Shown: positions 7,593 through 15,049, numbered from the stretch's first letter. The stretch is DNA of 37,893 bases from Oscillospiraceae bacterium (GCA_020025575.1 JAHHRW010000015.1:1-37893), one strand, 5' to 3'. Notes: generated by a model not told the origin, from the letters alone. Numbers and translations: made by a program.

Positions 7593-8084
7593 ATGGAAGA
7601 TTTGGAATATATGCAGCAGGCTCTGGCCCTTGCCAGAGAGGCCGCTGCCCAGGGTGAAGTGCCCGTGGGCTGTGTAATTGTGCGAAAAGGAGAAATCGTG
7701 GGCAGAGGCCGAAATCGCCGGGAACAGGGAAAAAACGCCCTGTGCCATGCAGAACTGGAGGCCATCGACGAGGCCTGCCGCACGCTGGGAGGCTGGCGGC
7801 TGTGGGAGTGCACCCTATATGTAACCCTGGAGCCATGCCCCATGTGTGCAGGTGCCATCATCAATGCCCGGATTCCACGGGTGGTCTATGGTGCAGGCGA
7901 TACCAAGGCAGGCTCCTGCGGGTCTGTGTGCAATCTGTTTTCTATGGCGTACAATCACCACCCTCAGGTGGAATCTGGTCTGATGGAAACAGAATGCGCT
8001 GCGGAGTTAAAAAATTTTTTCAAAAATCTCCGCCTGACACTGCCAAATCGCAAGCGTTGGCGCAGACCGACCAGTGACGAATAA
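7593..8084 (+). CDS. tadA: tRNA-specific adenosine deaminase TadA
   Basis: A 163-residue zinc deaminase that converts A34 of tRNA-Arg(ACG) to inosine. The catalytic signatures are HAE at 52-54 (zinc His, proton-shuttling Glu) and PCPMC at 81-85 (zinc Cys82, Cys85), followed by AGAIINARIPRVVYGA, typical of TadA rather than cytidine deaminase. The ATG at 7593 is used because GGGAGG lies just upstream; a longer open frame starting at 7533 overlaps the XRE gene. spoIIP follows after 36 bases, probably in the same transcript. Confidence 0.93.
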   Translation: MEDLEYMQQALALAREAAAQGEVPVGCVIVRKGEIVGRGRNRREQGKNALCHAELEAIDEACRTLGGWRLWECTLYVTLEPCPMCAGAIINARIPRVVYGAGDTKAGSCGSVCNLFSMAYNHHPQVESGLMETECAAELKNFFKNLRLTLPNRKRWRRPTSDE

Positions 8085-8120
8085 ACGACATTTCACGACA
8101 TCTTACGGAGGGGGCATTTC

Positions 8121-9131
8121 ATGGACTGGGAAGGGCGGTGTATCCGGGTCTGTGCGGCCACACTGCTGTGTGCTGGACTGCTGCGGCTCAGTACCAACGG
8201 ATTTTTGGCTCCGCTGGGACAGGCTCTGGAAAACCCGAATGTTGCATCCTTTTTGGTGTATATGCAGACCGGACGTATCGTGCGGCTCAGGGCTGAGCCA
8301 CCCCCCAGTCCCCCCATCCAGAAAGCCATTACGCCGACGGTCCCCACCATTTCACAGACTGAGCCGGAAATCCCCGTCTTTTCTACGGAAGACTTTGACC
8401 GCGTGGACATCACCTACAACTGTAATTATGAGCCGGACATGGAATCCTTGCTGGCACAACCCCTTGACTGGGACCTGTACACCGATGAGCCAAGCGTCCT
8501 GATTACGCACACCCACACCACGGAAAGCTACACCCCCCAACCCGAAGATTCCTATGTGGAATCCGGTTCTTATCGAACGCTGGACCCGGAGTATAATGTC
8601 CTGAGTCTGGGGGAACTGGTGACCAACCGTCTGAAAGCGGCCGGAATCAACGCCATTCACGACACCGGTCTTCACGATTACCCATCCTATAACGGTGCTT
8701 ATAACCACGCCGCCGCATCCACAGAACAAATTCTGGAAGAACATCCAAACATCCAGCTGATTCTGGATTTGCACCGGGATGCTGCCGACACCCCAACGGG
8801 CCAGCTGGTGACCGAGTGCTCTATCGGCGCTGAAACCGCCGCTCAGGTAATGATGGTGGTTGGGACCGATGCAGGCGGTTTGGAGAACCCCGACTGGAAG
8901 GAGAATCTATCCGTAGCCCTGAAACTTCATGCCCAGTTGGAACAGGAGAATCCCGGAATCTGCCGCCCCATCAATTTCACCTACCATCGATATAACCAGC
9001 ATTTGGGCGGACATGCGCTGATTATTGAAATCGGCGCCGCCGGCAACACCCTGCCTCAGGCAAAGCTGGCCGCCAACGCACTGGCTGATGCCATCATCGC
9101 CCTCTCCAACGGAACAACTTCTCCCGACTGA
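8121..9131 (+). CDS. spoIIP: Stage II sporulation protein P (SpoIIP)
   Basis: A 336-residue cell-wall hydrolase (amidase/endopeptidase) that with SpoIID and SpoIIM drives septal peptidoglycan thinning and engulfment. It has an N-terminal membrane segment (about 9-24), a Pro-rich linker, and the SpoIIP catalytic domain with the conserved THTHTTES (129-136, zinc-ligand His), DLHRDA (216-221) and a late EIGAAGNT segment. A GGAGGGGG site precedes the ATG. It implies a spore-forming lineage; in such organisms it is transcribed in the mother cell, often under sigma E (family knowledge), but no such promoter was identified here. Confidence 0.93.
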   Translation: MDWEGRCIRVCAATLLCAGLLRLSTNGFLAPLGQALENPNVASFLVYMQTGRIVRLRAEPPPSPPIQKAITPTVPTISQTEPEIPVFSTEDFDRVDITYNCNYEPDMESLLAQPLDWDLYTDEPSVLITHTHTTESYTPQPEDSYVESGSYRTLDPEYNVLSLGELVTNRLKAAGINAIHDTGLHDYPSYNGAYNHAAASTEQILEEHPNIQLILDLHRDAADTPTGQLVTECSIGAETAAQVMMVVGTDAGGLENPDWKENLSVALKLHAQLEQENPGICRPINFTYHRYNQHLGGHALIIEIGAAGNTLPQAKLAANALADAIIALSNGTTSPD

Positions 9132-9151
9132 TTCCAGTTGGGAATTTTTTT
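9122..9151 (+). terminator. Terminator at the end of spoIIP
   Basis: Nine-base-pair stem with one G-T pair (9122-9130 with 9135-9143), loop of 4, then a T-run (9145-9151). The stem includes the spoIIP stop codon. Confidence 0.8.
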
Positions 9152-9154
9152 GCC

Positions 9155-9183
9155 TTGACAGCCTTGTAAATGCAGATTACCAT
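9155..9183 (+). promoter_or_regulatory. Probable promoter of the psuG unit
   Basis: TTGACA (9155-9160), 17-base spacer, TACCAT (9178-9183). The -35 is perfect and the -10 moderate. It lies directly after the spoIIP terminator and would produce a leader of about 165 nt before psuG. Confidence 0.6.
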
Positions 9184-9215
9184 GTGATTATAAGTTCACT
9201 TTCTCAAAAAGGGGT

Positions 9216-9326
9216 ATGTCCCGGGCACCGGTGCCGGTAGCATGCACCCGAGTGCGTTGGGAGAAACAGCAACCCCGCCATGAGCGCCACATTGCTAAAA
9301 TCCCGAATGGCAAACCGTTAAAATAA
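9216..9326 (+). CDS. Candidate 36-codon ORF in the psuG leader
   Basis: An open frame from ATG 9216 to TAA 9326, encoding a highly basic 36-residue peptide (starts MSRAPVPVACTRVRW). The frame ends 29 bases before psuG. The purine-rich AAAAAGGGG just upstream is only one base from the ATG, so the initiation signal is poor. The same segment forms GC-rich hairpins, so it may instead be a structured leader RNA. It is listed because it is the only open frame in the leader; its coding status is uncertain. Confidence 0.25.
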   Translation: MSRAPVPVACTRVRWEKQQPRHERHIAKIPNGKPLK

Positions 9327-9355
9327 ACAGAAATACAAGAAAGGTGTAACGAACG

Positions 9356-10276
9356 ATGAATCTGAACAAGTATCTGGACGTGAATCCCGAGGTCGCCGAA
9401 GCCATTGCAGCCGGCAAACCCGTTGTTGCTCTGGAATCTACCATCATCTCCCATGGTATGCCCTACCCCCAGAACGTAGAAACCGCTCTGGCTGTAGAGA
9501 ACATCATCCGTGAAAACGGTGCCGTTCCTGCCACCATTGCCATCATCGGCGGCCGCCTGAAGGCCGGCCTCACCCCTGAGGGAATCGAATACTTCGGCAA
9601 GAAGGGTCAGGCCATCACCAAGGCCTCCCGCCGTGATCTGGCTGTTCTGTGCGCCCGGGGCGAGGACGGCGCAACCACCGTTACCACCACCATGATCATC
9701 GCTCACATGGCTGGTATCCAGATTTTCGCCACCGGCGGCATTGGCGGCGTGCACCGCGGCGCCGAAACCACCATGGATATCTCCGCCGACCTGGAAGAGC
9801 TGGGTCAGACGCCTGTTATGGTTGTCTGCGCCGGGGCAAAGTCCATTCTGGATCTGGGGCTGACCCTTGAGTATCTGGAAACCAAGGGCGTACCTGTAAT
9901 CGGCTACGGCACCGAGGAGCTGCCTGCTTTCTACTGCCGCACCTCCGGTTTCCGTGTGGACTACCGCATTGATACCCCACAGGAACTTGCCAAGGTCTTC
10001 AAGACCCAGAACGATCTGGGCATGAAGGGCGGTATGCTGGTCACCAACCCTATCCCCGAAGCATATGCAATGCCTGCTGACACCATCAACGCAGCCATCG
10101 ATCAGGCCATTTCCGAGTGCAATGTCAAGGGAATCCACGGCAAGGAAACCACACCCTTCCTGTTGGCCCGTGTCAGCGAGCTTACCGGCGGTGACTCTCT
10201 GGCAGCCAACATCCAGCTTGTCTTCAACAATGCCCGTGTAGCCGCCCAGACCGCCGCTACATTGTGCAAGCTGTAA
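9356..10276 (+). CDS. psuG: Pseudouridine-5'-phosphate glycosidase
   Basis: A 306-residue PsuG, which reversibly cleaves pseudouridine 5'-phosphate to uracil and ribose 5-phosphate. Conserved segments VALESTIISHGMPYP, GGIGGVHRGAE and VVCAGAKSILDLG are all present. Glu27 and Lys162 correspond to the catalytic Glu31 and Lys166 of the E. coli enzyme, with the same four-residue offset. An AAAGGTG site precedes the ATG. No pseudouridine kinase (PsuK) or transporter gene adjoins it, so the pathway partners must lie elsewhere or salvage works on RNA-derived phosphate. It is a monocistronic unit ended by the terminator at 10291-10325. Confidence 0.95.
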   Translation: MNLNKYLDVNPEVAEAIAAGKPVVALESTIISHGMPYPQNVETALAVENIIRENGAVPATIAIIGGRLKAGLTPEGIEYFGKKGQAITKASRRDLAVLCARGEDGATTVTTTMIIAHMAGIQIFATGGIGGVHRGAETTMDISADLEELGQTPVMVVCAGAKSILDLGLTLEYLETKGVPVIGYGTEELPAFYCRTSGFRVDYRIDTPQELAKVFKTQNDLGMKGGMLVTNPIPEAYAMPADTINAAIDQAISECNVKGIHGKETTPFLLARVSELTGGDSLAANIQLVFNNARVAAQTAATLCKL

Positions 10277-10290
10277 TCCATGAAAACACA

Positions 10291-10325
10291 AACAGCAGTC
10301 ACAAAAATTTGTGACTGCTGTTTTA
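10291..10325 (+). terminator. Strong terminator after psuG
   Basis: A stem of about 14 bp (10291-10304 with 10309-10322) with a small AT loop, followed by TTTTAT. An A-run on the left makes it plausibly bidirectional, also ending the leftward anti-sigma gene at 10384. Confidence 0.9.
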
Positions 10326-10383
10326 TACTGTCTAAGAACTCTTTTGGTTTTTTTGACCTACTGTGCCTGATTTCTCTTGTGGC

Positions 10384-11178
10384 TCAGCCGCGGGACTTAC
10401 CTTGGGATTCATCGGTTGGTTTGCCCCGTCTTTTCTTTTCCCCCTGGGGGCTGCCATTTCCCTTGTTCCCCTCGTTTTTGCCGTTCCCGGAATGGGTTGC
10501 GTCATGCTCCCCATCTTTTGTGCATTTGTCAATGAAATCTCTGATTTGACGCATTGTCATATTCTGAATATCGGCAACGGTCACATTGGGGTCCAGTTCC
10601 TGCATCTCTAAAAATGCCCTATATTTTCCATACGAAAGTCCCACATCATGGGCCTTTTCTACGTCCTCGGAAGGGGCATAATAACAAAAGGTATTGCTTT
10701 TTCCATCCGTGCTGGACTGTATATGAGAAAGAACCTCCGCAGATTGGCTCTGGTCTGCTCCAACCACGGCGATGGTCATGATCTCATCATTGGATAACAG
10801 AGATGCAATATCTTCGCTCTCTATGATTTGGTTAACCGCATCAGAATAGTTCATAAATTTGATGTCCAGAGAATCTACAAACGCTTTTCCATCGTCGTTG
10901 TAGCCTTCTACAGAAATAATCCGATTAAACCGATTGACACCCAATTCCATGGATGGGTTGATGTCTATACTGATTTCCACTGTGGGGGTAAAGTAAAGCC
11001 AATGCCCGCAAAATAATATGATGGCGATACATGCAAACGCGGATACCAGATGCCTGTAGGTTGCAGGCTTTTTCTGTGCGTACCCGTTTGTTTTCTGATA
11101 AAGAAACGCTTTCGTATGATTTTTGAGCGTTTCTTCTGCCTGTACTTGGTCAAAGGCTTTTTTCAGTTTGTCATTCAT
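10384..11178 (-). CDS. RsgI-like membrane anti-sigma factor
   Basis: A 264-residue single-pass membrane protein. The cytoplasmic N-terminus (1-43) would bind the sigma factor; one membrane segment spans about 44-62. Directly outside is the RsgI-type signature VEISIDINPSMELGVN (67-82) followed by NRFNRIISVEGYNDDGK. The extracellular domain ends in a basic, Gly/Asn/Lys-rich low-complexity tail (about 228-264). The ATG at 11178 is chosen because GGGAGG lies 8 bases upstream; earlier GTG/ATG codons overlap that site. It overlaps the end of the ECF sigma gene by 8 bases, so the pair is a sigma/anti-sigma module. The sensed signal is unknown. Confidence 0.82.
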   Translation of the reverse strand: MNDKLKKAFDQVQAEETLKNHTKAFLYQKTNGYAQKKPATYRHLVSAFACIAIILFCGHWLYFTPTVEISIDINPSMELGVNRFNRIISVEGYNDDGKAFVDSLDIKFMNYSDAVNQIIESEDIASLLSNDEIMTIAVVGADQSQSAEVLSHIQSSTDGKSNTFCYYAPSEDVEKAHDVGLSYGKYRAFLEMQELDPNVTVADIQNMTMRQIRDFIDKCTKDGEHDATHSGNGKNEGNKGNGSPQGEKKRRGKPTDESQGKSRG

Positions 11179-11653
11179 CTTCATCACCTCCCAGCTTTTC
11201 CCGCAGCATTTGCTTGGAACGAGTCAGGAGCGTATAAATCGTATTTACTTTTTTGCCTAAGATTTGACTAATTTCCGGGGCAGTATAGTCCTCATAATAA
11301 TACAAATATACCACCTCTCGATATTTTTCCGGCAGCGACAGCACCGCCTCCAAAACTTCTCTGTAATCTTCCTGCATTTGCGCAGGCTGTTCCAGAACTT
11401 CATCCAGCGATGTAACGCGACTACGGAAGAAACTTTTCAGCAAATCTTTACAAGCATTGATGGTAACACGAATAAACCAAGCTTTTTCATGATCTTCATT
11501 CTCAAAGGAAATAGAGCTAAGGACATATTTCAAAAACACTGTTTGAAATATGTCCTCGGTATCAGCATAATTTTTCAAATGTATCATGCAAAGCCGTCGA
11601 ACCATATCGGAATATCGTTCGACCGCCCTGTTTACCTCTTGTTCGCTCCGCAT
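11171..11653 (-). CDS. ECF-type RNA polymerase sigma factor
   Basis: A 160-residue sigma-70 family protein with region 2 (about 12-80, including NYADTEDIFQTVFLKYV and HEKAWFIRVTINACKDLLKS) and region 4 (about 103-152, LPEKYREVVYLYYYEDYTAPEI split over two helices, then VNTIYTLLTRSKQMLRE). It lacks region 1 and region 3, as ECF factors do. A GGAG site precedes the ATG. It sits 14 bases behind the secreted calcium-repeat gene and overlaps the anti-sigma gene, so all three are likely one transcript. Expected role: transcription in response to an envelope signal passed on by the RsgI-like protein. Confidence 0.93.
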   Translation of the reverse strand: MRSEQEVNRAVERYSDMVRRLCMIHLKNYADTEDIFQTVFLKYVLSSISFENEDHEKAWFIRVTINACKDLLKSFFRSRVTSLDEVLEQPAQMQEDYREVLEAVLSLPEKYREVVYLYYYEDYTAPEISQILGKKVNTIYTLLTRSKQMLREKLGGDEDE

Positions 11654-11667
11654 CGAGTGATCTCCTG

Positions 11668-11976
11668 TTATCTGTTACAGCCGCCGCGGGTTCCTCTTCC
11701 CTGTCTCATGCCACGACCGGTGCCGTTATTGTCGCAGACACCATCGCCGTCGGCATCTGCAAAGTTCCGGCCCCGGCCATTTTCCGAAGAGCCGCCCATA
11801 CCACGGTTATCACATACGCCGTCGTTATCTGCATCTACATAGCGGTAACCACTTCCGGTGCCATCACAATTCCGACCATATCCAGAACCAGCCGCAAATG
11901 CGCTTGTTGCTCCAATCGTTATCACCATTGCTGCTGCCATAACACCAACTGCTGTTTTTTTGAATGTCCGTTTCAT
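11668..11976 (-). CDS. Small secreted protein with calcium-binding-like repeats
   Basis: A 102-residue protein. It has a clear signal peptide (KR-rich start, hydrophobic stretch about 8-22, cleavage likely after SAFA at about 28). The mature part is Gly/Arg/Asn-rich and holds two copies of an acidic D-x-D-x-D-G-V-C-D motif (YVDADNDGVCDN and FADADGDGVCDN), which look like EF-hand or thrombospondin type 3 calcium loops, each with one Cys. Two further cysteines (NCDG, and near the C-terminus) could form disulphides. AGGAGG precedes the ATG. It is the first gene before the ECF sigma and anti-sigma genes. The function is unknown. Confidence 0.78.
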   Translation of the reverse strand: MKRTFKKTAVGVMAAAMVITIGATSAFAAGSGYGRNCDGTGSGYRYVDADNDGVCDNRGMGGSSENGRGRNFADADGDGVCDNNGTGRGMRQGRGTRGGCNR

Positions 11977-12173
11977 AAATTGTTCCTCCTAATTTGGGGA
12001 TAGGTTTTTTTGTCTTCACCTATCATACGATTAAAGGACTGCAATCCATTCATTTTCAGGAATATTTTTTATAAATATTTTTTCAAGGAGTACCATTGAC
12101 TTGCTGAACCCAGTCACAAGTGAACACATTCAGAAAAAGGGAACGGAAAATGAATCCCATCCCCAGAAATGCT

Positions 12174-12572
12174 TTAATCCCATTTGATTTCATAATCGCC
12201 GTCCGCTTTTTCAAACCGAATGCTCAGATAATAGCGCACTTTCCCTTCCACATACAGTTGCCCCGTGGGGCACTCAGGATTGAGTGTCAGCAAAACCTGC
12301 TTCTTTTTGTCCAACACGAACGCATCCACCCGTCCCTTGGTGATTTTCCCAGTAAAGCAAAATGTGACCGTTCTGGGCTGTTTCCATCGAATCACACGCC
12401 GAATGATTCCTGTTGTAGACTGAAACCTTGCATTGCACCGTTTGCGCAAGCCCATAGAACCAACAAAAAATAATGCCCGTTTCGATTGCACTGGAACATA
12501 TCCATTGATATACAGTAAGTAAATCCCGAATCCAACGCATCCCAATATAACAGCCGTTAGACAGACTTCCAT
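12174..12572 (-). CDS. Small single-pass membrane protein of unknown function
   Basis: A 132-residue protein with one N-terminal membrane segment (about 4-24, VCLTAVILGCVGFGIYLLYI) and a soluble, beta-rich C-terminal domain with several basic stretches. The ATG at 12570-12572 is chosen because GGGAGAA lies just upstream. No family was recognised. It lies 33 bases behind the DUF2284 gene on the same strand and is probably co-transcribed with it and the LMW phosphatase. The region 11977-12173 downstream has no gene and no convincing terminator. Confidence 0.6.
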   Translation of the reverse strand: MEVCLTAVILGCVGFGIYLLYINGYVPVQSKRALFFVGSMGLRKRCNARFQSTTGIIRRVIRWKQPRTVTFCFTGKITKGRVDAFVLDKKKQVLLTLNPECPTGQLYVEGKVRYYLSIRFEKADGDYEIKWD

Positions 12573-12605
12573 TTGCAGTTCTCCCTTTCCGGACGGCACT
12601 TTGGC

Positions 12606-13139
12606 TTAATAAAACAGCAGAGAAAACCAGGTCACCACATTTTCGCCATACTGGAAGGCAAGCCCCTGCTCCTCAATGATTCCCAGCAGATTGATGCCGT
12701 GGCTCTCCACGCAGGGGTGCATCCGTTCGGGCATCCGGCAAGATTCCCCATCGAGAATCGCACAGCGCGGGCACTGGTTGCAGGCCTCAGTTGACAAGAC
12801 ATACGGCTCGATTCCCTGCTGGCGCATCAGATCCCGCACCTGATTGGTCACTTTCTCATGGTCAAACCGGGTGCTCAATGTCTCTGTAATGTCCGAAATA
12901 TCTGTCACCTCGGTGATGGTAGCGATCATCAGACAGTTTTTATAGGATTGGCATTTCCGTTTGCAGGACTCTACCGCCCCAACACCGGGAGGGCACGCCC
13001 AGCTTTTGCCGTACATGGGGCATTCATGCTCACAGATCCAGCGAATCCGGTCTGAAAATTCCAGTTCCTGCGGACTCAAAAAGGCATAGCTATACAGAGG
13101 CAGCTCCGCCAGCTGCTGCTCTAACAGCGCTTGATTCAT
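12606..13139 (-). CDS. DUF2284 cysteine-rich metal-binding protein
   Basis: A 177-residue protein with the DUF2284 cysteine pattern: CEHECPMYGKSWACPPG near residue 40, a KRKCQSYKNC segment, then CNQCPRCAILDGESCRMPERMHPC. The conserved cysteines suggest binding of a metal or iron-sulfur cluster; no enzymatic activity has been established for the family as far as I know. The ATG at 13137-13139 overlaps the TGA of the phosphatase gene (ATGA), with GGAGG upstream inside that gene, so translation is coupled. Confidence 0.85.
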   Translation of the reverse strand: MNQALLEQQLAELPLYSYAFLSPQELEFSDRIRWICEHECPMYGKSWACPPGVGAVESCKRKCQSYKNCLMIATITEVTDISDITETLSTRFDHEKVTNQVRDLMRQQGIEPYVLSTEACNQCPRCAILDGESCRMPERMHPCVESHGINLLGIIEEQGLAFQYGENVVTWFSLLFY

Positions 13140-13573
13140 GATTTTGTTTCCTCCAAAATCCGTCGGCATCCGGCATTGATATCCTCCCAGGTGGCAGTAA
13201 AGTCCCCGGTATACCAGGGATCCGCCACATCATGCTCCAATAGCGGCTGACACTTTTTCTGCCACTGGTTTGGAAACAGTCGCTGTAACCACCGCTCATT
13301 GCTGCCGTCCATATAATAGATCCGGTCGTAATGGGCCAAATCCGCCTTTGTGATCTGGCGGGCACGGTGTCCGTGGCAGGAAATGCCATGCTTTGCAAGC
13401 TCTGCCTTTGCAGGCGGATACACCCCATTGCCGATTTCCTCTGTGCTAACTGCCGCGGATACAATCTCATATTGGTCTTCCATGCCCGCTTTTTTCACCA
13501 AGTCCTTTAGCACAAACTCCCCCATGGGACTGCGACAAATATTGCCGTGGCAGACAAATAGTATTTTCTTCAT
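13136..13573 (-). CDS. Low-molecular-weight protein tyrosine phosphatase
   Basis: A 145-residue LMW-PTP. The active-site P-loop at the N-terminus is CHGNICRS (nucleophile Cys8, Arg14), and the general-acid loop DPW lies at 118-120 followed by YTGDF. Such enzymes dephosphorylate BY-kinases or other tyrosine-phosphorylated proteins. A BY-kinase is encoded 15 kb away in the polysaccharide locus, so a role in that circuit is possible but unproven. GAGGA precedes the ATG. It is the first gene of a three-gene unit with a DUF2284 gene (4-base overlap) and a small membrane protein gene. Confidence 0.92.
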   Translation of the reverse strand: MKKILFVCHGNICRSPMGEFVLKDLVKKAGMEDQYEIVSAAVSTEEIGNGVYPPAKAELAKHGISCHGHRARQITKADLAHYDRIYYMDGSNERWLQRLFPNQWQKKCQPLLEHDVADPWYTGDFTATWEDINAGCRRILEETKS

Positions 13574-13918
13574 CCATTGATTCCTCTTTGTATCTCTTTT
13601 TTCCCTATTTTATCTCATCAAACGAGATTTATCGCCTGCGCCAAGGGGCGTTCGCAAAACGGTTCCGGAAAAATCTGATTATTGTCCTACCACTGCTCCT
13701 GCTATTTTGGTGTATGATCGTAATTCAGCACCGTCTGATCGGCAAACTGGAGTTCATTGATATAGAGAACTTTCTCAGGGATCGAATGTATATCTAGCGA
13801 AGATGCGTGGACATAGGATTTTCCTTTTTCCTATGGATTTGTAAATTCCCTTTCAATGGGGTAGGATTTCCATTTGATTTCATTCAAGACCTTTAGAAAA
13901 CGTGCACTACCCGATACA
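13574..13918. other. Gene-poor segment at the left edge of the polysaccharide locus
   Basis: No convincing gene. A plus-strand open frame (13588-13797) begins at a TTG without a ribosome binding site. Its second half encodes a hydrophobic stretch followed by QHRLIGKLEFIDIENFL, so it may be a remnant of a membrane protein gene. A 7-bp inverted repeat (CATAGGA at 13812-13818, TCCTATG at 13829-13835) follows. It marks the change from the housekeeping-like base composition to the AT-rich locus. Confidence 0.35.
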
Positions 13919-14260
13919 TTATAATTCCTTTTTCATCCCATACAGATCCGGCAGTCCAAACAGTAGTCTCATCCTTCCAAACCGACAGAACGCGACAGTG
14001 AAAATAACCGGGATGCAAATGCCAACAAGCACATCAATCTTGTTATTTCTATTTTGTGTCAGTTTATGCTTGTTCTCCTTATCGTAATCACATTTTTCTT
14101 TTACGATGATTTTAGACATTAGCAGCAAATCCACGAGCGCAACAAGGTAATCTAAAAGCGGAAACCTGGAAAATACACAACTGGCTGAAAAAATGTCCTT
14201 GTAAATTTTCCAAAGAACAGGCAACAGAAAAATCATAAATACATTGCTCAAGCTACCCAT
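13919..14260 (-). CDS. Hypothetical membrane protein, possibly a remnant
   Basis: About 113 residues from the ATG at 14260, with a hydrophobic N-terminal region (about 5-20), a second hydrophobic stretch (about 35-52), a charged Lys/Asn-rich middle and a third hydrophobic segment near the C-terminus. No ribosome binding site precedes the ATG; the frame stays open a little further upstream to 14308 from a TTG. The missing initiation signal and its position at the end of the polysaccharide operon suggest a decayed gene fragment, though the open frame is intact. No family was recognised. Confidence 0.35.
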   Translation of the reverse strand: MGSLSNVFMIFLLPVLWKIYKDIFSASCVFSRFPLLDYLVALVDLLLMSKIIVKEKCDYDKENKHKLTQNRNNKIDVLVGICIPVIFTVAFCRFGRMRLLFGLPDLYGMKKEL

Positions 14261-14297
14261 TTTTTTGCAGTCAACAATATCGTTTTTTGTTAAGTGC

Positions 14298-14325
14298 AAT
14301 ACCAGCAAGTAGTATTGCCGGTATT
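14298..14325. terminator. Hairpin after the polysaccharide operon
   Basis: An 11-bp stem with one G-T pair (14298-14308 with 14315-14325), loop of 6. On the minus strand no good T-run follows, and on the plus strand the following bases are TTTCTATT. It is the only clear hairpin after the last gene of the polysaccharide operon (stop at 14402). Confidence 0.4.
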
Positions 14326-14401
14326 TCTATTCCCTTAATTATGTACGACTGTTGCTTACAGATTTCGTATCGTTCTATACTCATATCTTATTTTATATTT
14401 T

Positions 14402-15049
14402 TTATTTGGTCCAACTGATGTTGCGATTTATAATTTTCCCCGGATATCCTGCAACCAAGCAATTTTCTTCAACAATTGGTTTCGTCACACAGCTCCTATA
14501 CCCAACCACACAGCCGTTTCCTATTGTAACACCTTTTAATATATCAACATTTGCAGCGATCCATATATTACTTCCAATATTAACAGGTTTTAAATCCGGT
14601 TTCTTTTCGCCTTTGCAAATTATTGAATGACCATCAGAGTCACGGATATTAACACCCCATCCTAGAAGACAGTTTGTACCAAAAGTAACTTTTTCTGTGC
14701 ATGAGATAAAACAATTTGTATTACAGCTAAATTCATCCCCAAATGTACAGGTTCCGTTATCAACCCTAATTGTAGTACCTGTTCCTATAAATGCTTTCCC
14801 TTTAAAAACAATCTTTCCCCTATTGCCTATAATTAACTTGGTGTTTCTAAATGATTCTATTCCTTTCGTTCCTTCATAACCAATAAATACACGTTTATTA
14901 GGTTGCTCAATTTCAATTGCCCCTTTTCGAATTCCAACAACTCTTGTGTTACAGGAAAATAAAATCGGGAGTTTTACCCCCCCCCACCCGAAGAGTCTAC
15001 AGCAATAAATTAATGATCTAGGAACGGACAATAATTTTCTTATATTCAC
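14402..15049 (-). CDS. Left-handed beta-helix acyltransferase (polysaccharide O-acetyltransferase)
   Basis: A 215-residue protein of the hexapeptide-repeat acetyltransferase family. Many imperfect [LIV]-G-x4 repeats run from about 60 to the end (IGNRGKIVFKGKAFIGTG; VNIGSNIWIAANVDILKGVTIGNG, conserved in family members; CVVGYRSCV, then AGYPGKI). It would O-acetylate a sugar of the repeat unit, probably with acetyl-CoA. The start is a GTG that overlaps the flippase stop (GTGA) behind a strong AGGAGG. Codons 22-25 contain an uninterrupted run of nine G (plus-strand C run 14977-14985), a possible slippage site that could switch the gene on and off. It is the last gene of the operon. Confidence 0.82.
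   Translation of the reverse strand: MNIRKLLSVPRSLIYCCRLFGWGGVKLPILFSCNTRVVGIRKGAIEIEQPNKRVFIGYEGTKGIESFRNTKLIIGNRGKIVFKGKAFIGTGTTIRVDNGTCTFGDEFSCNTNCFISCTEKVTFGTNCLLGWGVNIRDSDGHSIICKGEKKPDLKPVNIGSNIWIAANVDILKGVTIGNGCVVGYRSCVTKPIVEENCLVAGYPGKIINRNISWTK

Noticed and set aside
7459..7864. Minus-strand frames opposite tadA
   Set aside because: Mirror frames of a conserved gene with the HAE and PCxxC motifs intact on the plus strand.
9188..10291. Minus-strand open frame (367 codons) opposite psuG
   Set aside because: Antisense to a well-conserved PsuG with intact catalytic residues; Gly-rich mirror product and no initiation signal.
11977..12110. ECF-type autoregulatory promoter upstream of the secreted calcium-repeat gene
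   Set aside because: Elements such as TGCAGTCC and CGTATGAT are present, but their spacing does not fit an ECF -35/-10 pair, so no promoter is called.
13588..13797. Plus-strand 69-codon frame with a hydrophobic core
   Set aside because: TTG start with no ribosome binding site and no recognisable family; described only as a possible remnant in the gap.
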